Below, in pieces: positions 1 through 6,353 of a stretch of DNA of 12,962 bases. The stretch lies in the NCBI GenBank assembly GCA_021159845.1, contig JAGHDS010000310.1:1-12962 (forward strand). Reading direction: 5' to 3'. The notes beneath the pieces were generated by a model. It did no database searches. It was not told where the DNA came from and saw nothing but the letters and a program-made list of their open reading frames with translations. How positions within the stretch are numbered: the first letter of the stretch is position 1; the number at the start of each line of letters is the position of its first letter. This DNA comes from Anaerolineae bacterium. Lineage in GTDB: Bacteria; Chloroflexota; Anaerolineae; DUEN01. The translations under genes and the position numbers were made by a program.

Positions 1-393
1 GGGCAACTCAACGTGGCGCTAGAAGTGCTGGAAGAATACGGGCTGCGTGAGGTGGTTCCGGTGGCAGGACTGGCCAAGCAACGGGAGGAGATCTTCCTCC
101 CCGGCCGCCCCGATCCCGTGATCCTGCCACGCGGCTCCGACGCCCTCCACTTGGTACAACGCATCCGAGATGAAGCCCACCGGTTCGCCATCACATATCA
201 GCGCAACCGCCGCCGCAGGGCCACGCTCTCCTCCGCCCTGGACGAAATCCCGGGCATTGGCCCCAAACGACGGCAGGCGCTGCTCCGCCGATTCGGCTCG
301 CTGGAGGCCATCCGGAAAGCATCCGTAGAAGACCTGGCCTCCGTGCCCGGCATGACCCGCACCGCCGCCAAGCAGGTCAAGGCATACCTCTGA
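1..393 (+). CDS. uvrC: UvrC excinuclease subunit, C-terminal fragment (5' end outside window)
   Basis: This is the last 130 residues of UvrC, the nuclease of the UvrABC nucleotide excision repair system, which cuts DNA on both sides of a lesion. The frame is open to the left edge and begins with GQLN, the end of the family's DGGKGQLN motif in the RNase H-like endonuclease domain. The motif DEAHRFAITY (visible residues 57-66) carries the histidine that matches the catalytic His of that domain (His538 in E. coli). Two helix-hairpin-helix segments follow, DEIPGIGPKRRQ (81-92) and the VEDLASVPGMTRTAAKQV region (109-127), which bind DNA in UvrC. The gene ends at a TGA at 391-393. It converges on feoB with only 16 bases between the stops and no clear terminator. 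Most of the gene (the GIY-YIG and UVR domains) must lie left of the window. Confidence 0.96.
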   Translation, partial: GQLNVALEVLEEYGLREVVPVAGLAKQREEIFLPGRPDPVILPRGSDALHLVQRIRDEAHRFAITYQRNRRRRATLSSALDEIPGIGPKRRQALLRRFGSLEAIRKASVEDLASVPGMTRTAAKQVKAYL

Positions 394-409
394 CCAGGCC
401 CTACCTTCC

Positions 410-2563
410 TCAGCTCAGGCCGATCAAACGTCCCACCTGGAATACAATCGTCGTGATGACCGTTGCAACGGTCAACGGGACCAGGATCCCCATCGCTGTC
501 CACTTCAGGCTGCGCGTCTCCCGCCAGGTAGCCCATGTGGTCACCAAACAGGGCAGGTACAACATGTAAAAGACCATGAAAGTGTACGCCGTTAGTGGCG
601 TCCAACTAGCTGCCAGATAATCCAATACGGCCCTGGAGTCGGACAGGCTGGATTGCAAGCCATAGGTCATCGCCAGGCTGGGCACGACGATCTCCTTGGC
701 AGGCAACGTGAAAAGCAAGGCGGTCATAGCCTCACCGCTGAGCTGCCACGGCCGGCCCAATGGGGCGAGCGCATGGACCAGCCAGCCGATGGGCGTCTGC
801 TCGAAGGGGGCACCACGCGGGAAATTCCCCATCAGCCAGATCAGGATCACCGTCGGAGCGGCGATCTCCACGGCGCGCAACATCGTATCTCCGACCTTAT
901 CGACCAGCACGCGCCAGACCACCGGGCCGATCTGGGGCATCCGATAGGGGGGCAGCTCAAGCACGAAACCACCCGGCTCGTCCCGAAAGATCGTGTTATT
1001 CAGGGCGAAGGTCGCCAGGAAGACCGCCCCCAGGCTGAGGAGGACGAGGCTGAGCATGACGAAGAGCGCCCTCTCCCTGAAAAGGGTCATGACCAAAACG
1101 ATGCCAGCGCCGAATCGCCCATTGCAGATGATCAACGGGCTAGTGAGGATGGCCACCAACCGGTCCTTCTCGTTATCGATGATCCGAGCTGACATCACCC
1201 CCGTGATATTACACCCATAACTCATCGCGCATACCAGGCATTGCTTTCCCTGCGAACCCACCATGCGCATCAGGCGGTCGAGGTTGAAAGCCACGCGGGG
1301 GAGGAATCCCCAATCCTCCATCAGCGCAAAGGCCGTGAAGAAGATGACCATCGGGGGCAGCATGACGCTGATCACCGCCCCCAGGCCAACGATCAACGCG
1401 TCAACCAGCAGGCCCTCCACCCACCAGGGGGCATTGATCCCCTCCAGAAAGGCCCGCGCGACGTGCGCCAGCCAGTCGAACCCAGCCGCCAGCCACTCCG
1501 ATGGAATGTTAGCCCCTTTGATCGTGATCCAAAAGACGAGCGCGAGCATAGCGAGCATGATCGGCCAGGACCACAAGCGATGCGTGACGATGCGATCCAG
1601 TCGATCTGTCAATCCAGCATGAAAAGTGCTGGTCCGACGCACAGCTCGCTGCACGGCCTCGTGAGCGAAAACATAGCGTCGCCGCACGATCTCCACGCGA
1701 GCGTCGGGCGTCATGCCCTCCGCAATGGCCTCTGCCTCGGATAGGATCTCGGGCAGCCGAGGGTCCACCGGCTGCCCCACAACCGCATCGCCGTACAGGA
1801 TATCCTTCCGACGCGCCAGACAGCAAGCGGATATATCGCCCGCCCGGAAAGCCGCAGTGATCTCCGGGTCATCCTCCAACAGTTTCAAAGCGACCCAACG
1901 GCTTCGACCATTCAAGCCCAGGGAACGGATCCGCTCGGCTAACTGGTTAATCGCTCGCTCTAACGCCAACCCGTAGTCCACCCGAGCCGGATGAGGAACC
2001 CGGCGACCATGCGCCACATCCAGCGCGGTGGCCACAAGCGTTGAGACGCCCTCATTATCCCGAGCGACAATGGGCACAACCGGCACGCCCAGGACTTCAC
2101 TCAGAGCCTGAGCATCCACGTGGATCCCAGAGCGCTCCGCCTCGTCGATCAGGTTCAGAGCGACGACCACCTGATCGGTCAGCTCAAACAGCTGCAACGC
2201 GAGGTTCAGGTTGCGCTCCAGGTTGGTGGCATCCACCACGTCGATGACCACATCGGCCCCACCCTGAATCACGAAGTCCCGGGCGACGACCTCTTCTGGC
2301 GACTGAGCCGCCAAACTATATGTGCCCGGCAAGTCCACAACAAGCACCGATTCACCGCGAAACTCGAACTCCCCGAAGGCCAGCTCTACCGTCTTCCCCG
2401 GCCAATTGCCCGTGTGCTGCCTCTGCCCGGTCAGCGCGTTAAAAAGCGTGCTCTTCCCGACATTGGGATTCCCGGTAAGGGCGATGATGACCACGTCCTC
2501 GCGTCGCCGCTCCCCCATCAAATCCGCGAGGATCTCCTGCGTACGCGCTTGCTCTAATGCCAT
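410..2563 (-). CDS. feoB: FeoB-type ferrous iron transporter with N-terminal G domain
   Basis: This 717-residue protein is FeoB, the inner-membrane ferrous iron permease (E. coli form about 773). The cytoplasmic GTPase domain shows G1 GNPNVGKST (31-39), the switch I segment GNWPGKTVE (52-60), G3 DLPG (77-80), G4 NLID (137-140) and a G5-like ARD (167-169). The membrane part starts near residue 330 and has the FeoB core signature MEDWGFLPRVAF (415-426), the conserved YGC (449-451) and a C-terminal PCLVTTWATWRE (671-682). It departs from common FeoB in the core: where most members have an aliphatic PLLLGFGCNVP stretch it reads QCLVCAMSYGCNITG, adding Cys442 and Cys445 to the usual Cys451 and Cys480, and the usual CSARLP is CNGRFG. 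ATG start at 2561-2563 with AGGAG about 12 bases upstream. It is the last gene of a dtxR, dtxR-feoA, feoB operon, 55 bases after its neighbour. No FeoC is seen. Metal selectivity cannot be read from sequence. Confidence 0.93.
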   Translation of the reverse strand: MALEQARTQEILADLMGERRREDVVIIALTGNPNVGKSTLFNALTGQRQHTGNWPGKTVELAFGEFEFRGESVLVVDLPGTYSLAAQSPEEVVARDFVIQGGADVVIDVVDATNLERNLNLALQLFELTDQVVVALNLIDEAERSGIHVDAQALSEVLGVPVVPIVARDNEGVSTLVATALDVAHGRRVPHPARVDYGLALERAINQLAERIRSLGLNGRSRWVALKLLEDDPEITAAFRAGDISACCLARRKDILYGDAVVGQPVDPRLPEILSEAEAIAEGMTPDARVEIVRRRYVFAHEAVQRAVRRTSTFHAGLTDRLDRIVTHRLWSWPIMLAMLALVFWITIKGANIPSEWLAAGFDWLAHVARAFLEGINAPWWVEGLLVDALIVGLGAVISVMLPPMVIFFTAFALMEDWGFLPRVAFNLDRLMRMVGSQGKQCLVCAMSYGCNITGVMSARIIDNEKDRLVAILTSPLIICNGRFGAGIVLVMTLFRERALFVMLSLVLLSLGAVFLATFALNNTIFRDEPGGFVLELPPYRMPQIGPVVWRVLVDKVGDTMLRAVEIAAPTVILIWLMGNFPRGAPFEQTPIGWLVHALAPLGRPWQLSGEAMTALLFTLPAKEIVVPSLAMTYGLQSSLSDSRAVLDYLAASWTPLTAYTFMVFYMLYLPCLVTTWATWRETRSLKWTAMGILVPLTVATVITTIVFQVGRLIGLS

Positions 2564-2618
2564 ATCCTAGCGCTCCTGTATGATCGAAGCGTGGTCCCTC
2601 ATTGGGAGAATACAATGA

Positions 2619-3656
2619 TTAAGACGCTCGTGCCTCATCCCGCGCCTCAACCGGCGCCCCGTCCTGCGGGATGACAAGAATACGAGCGGCCTCCCGTCGG
2701 CGTAAGGAGATCGACGAGCCCTTCACCCGATACTGGACAGGATCCCCTAGTGGGGCGGCGCGCACGACCTCGACCTCGGCACCGGGGACCAGGCCCATGT
2801 CCAACATGCGCCGCAGCGTCTTCCCCGCCTCCTGCACTTCCACCACGACGCCCGTCTGTCCCACGCCAAGGCTGCTCAGCGGCACGACATCCGGCGGCGC
2901 CTCCTGGACGAAGATGCGCTCGGCGGCGGCCGGGGCCAGGAAAGCCGTCTGGCCATCGTACTGGATGCTCAGCCGGCCCCCCGCGCGCCGCTTGATGACC
3001 AGCCGAACACCAGGGGCCAGCCCCATCGCCAGCAATTGGGCGAATAGGGCGGGCGGCTCGTCCTCCATGTGTGTGACACGAGCCGGTTTACCCTCCGGCC
3101 ACGCCGTCAACGGCTCACCTATCGTCTCCCGCATGACCCCATCGCGGTCCGGGATAGGGTCACCGTGGGGGTCCCGCGCTGGAAAGCCCAACTGCTCGTC
3201 CAGTCGATCGGCCTCCTCTGCCGTCAGGACATGCTCCTTGCGATGGGCCTTCACATGCACCTCTTCCAGCGGTGTGCCCTCCTCCGCCAGGTAGCGCTCC
3301 CAAAGACGATGCGCCCGGGTGAGCTGAAGCGCCCGAGAACGCCCCGCCTCGGTGAGTTGGATGTCCCCGCCGGATTGCTGAGTCACCCATCCGGCGCGTT
3401 TCAGGGAGTCCACGAGATTGGAAACCGCCGCAGGCTCCCGCTGTGTGGTATCCGCCAATCGCTGAGCACCGATGGCCTGGCCCTGAGGGACCAGATCATA
3501 CAGCTCTTTCAAAAGGTCCTCCGCCGCCTCGCTCACCTGACCGGAGCGCGTTGCCTGTACCTTACCCTGGTACAGCCACCAGATGGCAGCGGCCTCGACC
3601 ACGATCAATCCAATCAACAACAGCGCTATGACAATGGGCAGCTCGATGACAGCCAT
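2619..3656 (-). CDS. Membrane-anchored DtxR-like protein fused to a C-terminal FeoA domain
   Basis: This 345-residue protein has four parts. Residues about 3-28 form one hydrophobic segment (VIALLLIGLIVVEAAAIWWL region) followed by basic residues, which predicts a single-pass membrane anchor with the rest in the cytoplasm. Residues about 42-110 are a winged helix like that of DtxR/MntR. Residues about 112-160 are the DtxR metal-binding and dimerization helices: H116, E120, H134, H138, E141 and H142 align with DtxR H79, E83, H98, C102, E105 and H106. Two SH3-like segments follow. The last (about 258-330) is a clear FeoA domain with MLDMGLVPGAEVEVV, APLGDPVQYRV and the LRRREAARI ending. FeoA normally is a small separate partner of FeoB. 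An ATG at 3656 overlaps the TGA of the upstream gene as TGATG, so translation is probably coupled; a TTG one codon earlier is also open. It may be the operon's FeoA, a membrane-bound metal sensor, or both. Confidence 0.88.
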   Translation of the reverse strand: MAVIELPIVIALLLIGLIVVEAAAIWWLYQGKVQATRSGQVSEAAEDLLKELYDLVPQGQAIGAQRLADTTQREPAAVSNLVDSLKRAGWVTQQSGGDIQLTEAGRSRALQLTRAHRLWERYLAEEGTPLEEVHVKAHRKEHVLTAEEADRLDEQLGFPARDPHGDPIPDRDGVMRETIGEPLTAWPEGKPARVTHMEDEPPALFAQLLAMGLAPGVRLVIKRRAGGRLSIQYDGQTAFLAPAAAERIFVQEAPPDVVPLSSLGVGQTGVVVEVQEAGKTLRRMLDMGLVPGAEVEVVRAAPLGDPVQYRVKGSSISLRRREAARILVIPQDGAPVEARDEARAS

Positions 3657-4354
3657 CAATCCGCTCCTATCCTTGAGGAATCGGGGATTTCCAGCACTTC
3701 CTCGCTGACCAGGATATAATCGCCCAGCTCGGGTTCAATGACCTGCTCCAGGCCATTCACTAGTAAGGGCAGACGACCTTCGCCACAGGAAGATGCCAGC
3801 CGGGTAACACGGGCACCCGGCCTTACCCCCAAGCGTCCCAGATAACGCAAGATCTCCGGCGCCTGGAGGAGGACACGTAAAACCCGCGCTTCCCGATCGG
3901 GCGGGCAATGGCTTAACAACACGCCGTGAACTTCCGTCGGCTGTAAGTCTGGCGTGGGAATGGGGTCACCATGAGGGTCCACGGTGGGCTCACCCAGCAT
4001 GGCTGCGATCCGGGCCTCCAGATCATCGGAGAGCACATGTTCCAGCCGGTCGGCCTCCTCATGCACACGATCCCACGAGATGTCGAACGCCTCAGCCAGG
4101 TATAGTTCCAGTAGCCGGTGGTGCCGCACGACCTCCAGCGCTATGCGCTCACCAGCTGGCGTTAAAATCGCCCCCTGATAGGGCACATAATCCACCAACC
4201 CCAACGCGTCCAATCGCTTGAGCATATTCGTGACTGAGGCCGGCCGCACCCCCAGCAACTCGGCTATGGCTGACGTGGTGGCCGTCTCGTCCTGTTCTTG
4301 CAGATTGTAGATCACTCGCAGGTAGTCTTCCACAGCGGGCGTGCGTACCTTCAC
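3656..4354 (-). CDS. DtxR/MntR-family metal-dependent transcriptional repressor
   Basis: This 232-residue protein matches the DtxR family (DtxR 226 residues), repressors that bind DNA when loaded with Fe(II) or Mn(II). It has an N-terminal winged helix (about 5-72, TSAIAELLGVRPASVTNMLK), a metal-binding and dimerization domain (about 73-145, HHRLLELYL and HEEADRLEHVLSD) and a C-terminal SH3-like domain (about 150-220, GVRPGARV). By eye it aligns without gaps to DtxR at the metal sites: H79, E83, H98, E105 and H106 are kept, while DtxR M10 and C102 are both Asp (D10, D102). D10 is as in MntR (D8), but MntR Glu11 is Arg13 here, so metal choice (Mn or Fe) is open. The start is GTG at 4352-4354 with AGAGG 7 bases upstream; an in-frame stop lies 24 bases before it and no ATG is available. 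It is the first gene of the feo operon and likely controls it. Confidence 0.92.
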   Translation of the reverse strand: MKVRTPAVEDYLRVIYNLQEQDETATTSAIAELLGVRPASVTNMLKRLDALGLVDYVPYQGAILTPAGERIALEVVRHHRLLELYLAEAFDISWDRVHEEADRLEHVLSDDLEARIAAMLGEPTVDPHGDPIPTPDLQPTEVHGVLLSHCPPDREARVLRVLLQAPEILRYLGRLGVRPGARVTRLASSCGEGRLPLLVNGLEQVIEPELGDYILVSEEVLEIPDSSRIGAD

Positions 4355-4414
4355 CTCATCACCTCTCAGGCAACCTCATGCCAGGCGAAACCATGATACG
4401 ATCGCGAAGCCAAT

Positions 4415-4443
4415 GTTTAGCTTATTCTAAATTATAGCTGAAC
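4415..4443. promoter_or_regulatory. Candidate metal-repressor operator overlapping the feo promoter
   Basis: The core TTTAGCTTATTCTAAA (4416-4431) is an inverted repeat with perfect arms TTTAG and CTAAA around six bases, resembling the TTAG/CTAA ends of DtxR/IdeR boxes. A wider imperfect repeat spans 4415-4443, with arms GTTTAGCTT and TAGCTGAAC matching at 7 of 9 positions. It covers the -10 element and the predicted transcription start, where a bound repressor would block initiation. The likely binder is the adjacent DtxR/MntR-type protein, making the operon autoregulated. This is inference; the region is AT-rich, so a chance palindrome is possible. Confidence 0.5.
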
Positions 4444-4459
4444 CCACCGAATCGAGCAA
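4431..4459 (-). promoter_or_regulatory. Sigma-70-type promoter of the dtxR/feo operon
   Basis: On the minus strand the -35 element TTGCTC (4454-4459) and a perfect -10 element TATAAT (4431-4436) are separated by exactly 17 bases. Transcription would start near 4424, giving a leader of about 70 bases before the GTG of the repressor gene. This is the best promoter match noticed in the window; the -35 keeps only TTG of the consensus. The call rests on sequence alone. Confidence 0.7.
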
Positions 4460-4540
4460 TGTCGTGTGCTGGCGTAGTGGTAACTGTTCACCGCTAGGGT
4501 AGGAGGATTTAACTGCGCCGCCACCACAAGCCGAATCCAG

Positions 4541-4570
4541 CCCTCTTCTCCCAGGCGTGGGAGAAGAGGG
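4541..4570. repeat. Perfect 13-bp inverted repeat, possibly a dispersed palindromic element
   Basis: Arms CCCTCTTCTCCCA (4541-4553) and TGGGAGAAGAGGG (4558-4570) flank a 4-base loop GGCG. The sequence runs on as TCTGGGGAATGAGGGCC. Hairpins of this make-up (CCCTCTC...GAGAGGG then a TGGGG-TGAGGGC tail) occur as many scattered copies in several bacterial genomes; only one copy is seen here. There is no T run on either side, so it is not a good intrinsic terminator. Confidence 0.6.
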
Positions 4571-4681
4571 TCTGGGGAATGAGGGCCGTTTACCGCCAAA
4601 GCATTTAGAGCTAGACGCCTGATGCCGAAAGCGTTTTCGTCCACACCGTTCACTGGATGCCAATGGGATCCAGTAGGAGAG

Positions 4682-4717
4682 CGGTGAACAGCTACGTGCT
4701 GGCGCACTTGTTCACCG
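4682..4717. repeat. Short inverted repeat CGGTGAACA / TGTTCACCG
   Basis: Arms of 9 bp at 4682-4690 and 4709-4717 are perfect complements with 18 bases between them. The right arm is also present directly at 4485-4493. The pieces look like remains of a repeated unit or a decayed small element. No transposase or target duplication is visible. Confidence 0.4.
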
Positions 4718-4822
4718 TTGGGGTGAGAGAATCGCCTCACGCGGCAGTCAGGAGGATAGTGAACCGTTGCACGCCGGTGGACGTATTGAAGAAGACACCG
4801 AGGACGTGCAACGATGGGCGAA

Positions 4823-4855
4823 AGAGCCCTGGCTTCCCGAAGAAGCCAGGGCTCT
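4823..4855 (-). terminator. Strong hairpin downstream of the isomerase-like gene, likely terminator
   Basis: Arms AGAGCCCTGGCTT (4823-4835) and AAGCCAGGGCTCT (4843-4855) pair perfectly over 13 bp with a 7-base loop. On the minus strand the stem ends in CTCT and is followed by TTCGCCC, so the T tract is short. It lies 82 bases past the stop of the gene ending at 4938, a sensible place to end the sugar operon. It could instead be a copy of a dispersed palindromic repeat. Confidence 0.5.
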
Positions 4856-4937
4856 ACCATTGAGATCTCGCCAGAGGAGGTCCTGCTTTCTCGAGGGATC
4901 AAAGCCCAGGGGGGCCTTCAGCCATCCGTCTGATGGA

Positions 4938-6302
4938 TCAGGCAGCTACGACCTCAAAATCCATGATGGTGGATAGCTTCTTGATCATCTCCACATAGTC
5001 GCCATACACCATCGCCATGTGATGGCCGAAATCGGCCTGCAGGTGGATCACATCCCTTGCATTCTCGACCGCGATTGCCACCGTAGGGCTGCACCCCTGC
5101 TCGTTGAAGCGACAGTCGACTACAGTCCCGCTCACAACCAGCAGCTTGGTAGCGGATGGATTGAACCGGGCCAGTGTGACGGCTTTCTCCTCGTTGGCTG
5201 CCAGATCGATCTGTACTTTTGTCCCCCACCCGCCGGCGGTGAAGTGCCAGAGCTCATAGGGCAGATCGGGCTTATCGAAACCGTTCATCTTCAACCCCGG
5301 CACACTGTGGGTGACCTCAATGGTGTTCTCGTCCCTCATCATCGGATTACCCATGAACGCCGACTTCCCGGCTGTGTACATTAAGACCGCCATAGCCATC
5401 AAGGCACTTAAGTCTCCCTCACACGCCGATGGGTATCCCTCATCCTTCAACAAAGTGTGAGTCAGGCAGGGAACGACCTTGAAGCGCTCCGGGAGTCTGG
5501 TGCCGCAGATCTCGAAACAAGGCGTGGTATGAGCGTTACAGTCATATTGCTCCATCAGACGCTTGGTGGCCAGATAAAACTTCACGTCGTTTACCACATA
5601 CTCCTTCGCGAGCTTCACCCTCTGGGCATTCCCAATGATCCTCTCCGCCAGGGCCTCAGCCTCCCGGGTACTGACCTCTTCCAAGGCCCGGAAGAACTTC
5701 GCACTGGAAACCCGCTTGCGCTCTGTACCGAACCGGGCTTTCAGATCCTCTACGTTCCAGATGCTGCTGACCACCCCCGCAGGTCTCAATTCCCCTTCCG
5801 TGATCGACAAGATCCTGGTCTGCCGTATGGCCTTCCTCACCCGCATGAGGGAGATGAGCTCGTTGAGCTCTCCGTAGTCGATGGGAGCGTAACCTTCCAA
5901 CCCCTGGCTGCGAAGATAGGCAGCGATGTCTACGTTCGTCACGCCGCACCCCATCATGGCGATGGGCTTCCCGTACCGCTCGATCCCTGGCACGCGGTAG
6001 GAGATCAGGAACAAATCTACGGCATGGAGATCCGGTTCCAGTTTGGCGAACTCACTATCTTTCACGGTAAAGCTTTCATCATATTCGATGTATACAGGCT
6101 CTAGAAGTTCTGCCTCTGGTGAGAGATTCGCCTCCAGCTCCTTCTGGAACTTTTGGAAAGCTGCCTGGGCGTTGGTTCGCTCTGCCTCCGGAGTCAGCTC
6201 CTCCATCATGCCGGTCCTGCATGGGCCTTCCCACGCGGCACTGTGGATGATCTGCCCGAAAACCGGCTTGACTCCCACTTTGATATCTGCTGCTGGCTTC
6301 AT
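4938..6302 (-). CDS. L-fucose/L-arabinose isomerase family protein (divergent, FucI-like)
   Basis: This 454-residue protein belongs to the family of L-fucose and L-arabinose isomerases (COG2407-like), metal-dependent enzymes that interconvert aldoses and ketoses. Signs are an N-terminal alpha/beta region (KPIAMMGCGVTNVDI, 112-126), the CEGDLSALMAMAVLMY helix (294-309) with E295 at the position of the catalytic metal-binding Glu, MGNP (317-320), THSVPG (331-336) and a C-terminal FGHHMAMVYGDY (425-436) with the His pair. At 454 residues it is shorter than the canonical FucI encoded upstream (606) and only distantly like it. Where related proteins usually have an Asp ligand after the helix it has Asn319, so activity is uncertain. 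ATG start with GGGAGG about 9 bases upstream. It follows the GH31 gene by 51 bases, a gap with a 6-bp hairpin (GGCTCC/GGAGCC, 6325-6340), and is probably co-transcribed. The substrate is unknown. Confidence 0.82.
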   Translation of the reverse strand: MKPAADIKVGVKPVFGQIIHSAAWEGPCRTGMMEELTPEAERTNAQAAFQKFQKELEANLSPEAELLEPVYIEYDESFTVKDSEFAKLEPDLHAVDLFLISYRVPGIERYGKPIAMMGCGVTNVDIAAYLRSQGLEGYAPIDYGELNELISLMRVRKAIRQTRILSITEGELRPAGVVSSIWNVEDLKARFGTERKRVSSAKFFRALEEVSTREAEALAERIIGNAQRVKLAKEYVVNDVKFYLATKRLMEQYDCNAHTTPCFEICGTRLPERFKVVPCLTHTLLKDEGYPSACEGDLSALMAMAVLMYTAGKSAFMGNPMMRDENTIEVTHSVPGLKMNGFDKPDLPYELWHFTAGGWGTKVQIDLAANEEKAVTLARFNPSATKLLVVSGTVVDCRFNEQGCSPTVAIAVENARDVIHLQADFGHHMAMVYGDYVEMIKKLSTIMDFEVVAA

Positions 6303-6353
6303 CTCTTTTCCCTCCCGCGTTTGAGGCTCCGCATGGAGCCAACCGAGTGCAAG

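Larger units (their letters stand above)
4355..4937. other. Non-coding interval of 583 bases with hairpins and degenerate repeats
   Basis: I see no credible gene here. The interval holds the feo promoter and its candidate operator at 4415-4459, two perfect 13-bp hairpins (4541-4570 and 4823-4855), and short repeats. GTGCTGGCG occurs at 4466-4474 and 4696-4704, in each case followed by TGTTCACCG (4485-4493 and 4709-4717). The second TGTTCACCG pairs with an inverted CGGTGAACA at 4682-4690. A minus-strand open frame across 4432-4902 runs through both hairpins and resembles no family I know, so I treat it as non-coding. Confidence 0.6.

Noticed and set aside
394..409. Terminator between the converging uvrC and feoB genes
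   Set aside because: The 16-base gap and its flanks show no stable hairpin with a T run on either strand.
4541..4855. CRISPR array or transposon ends formed by the intergenic hairpins
   Set aside because: The hairpins differ from each other in sequence, have no regular spacing, and no cas or transposase gene or target duplication is present.
4432..4902. Minus-strand open frame of 156 codons in the intergenic region
   Set aside because: It runs through both 13-bp hairpins and the feo -10 and -35 elements, has no known motif, and looks like translated repeat sequence.
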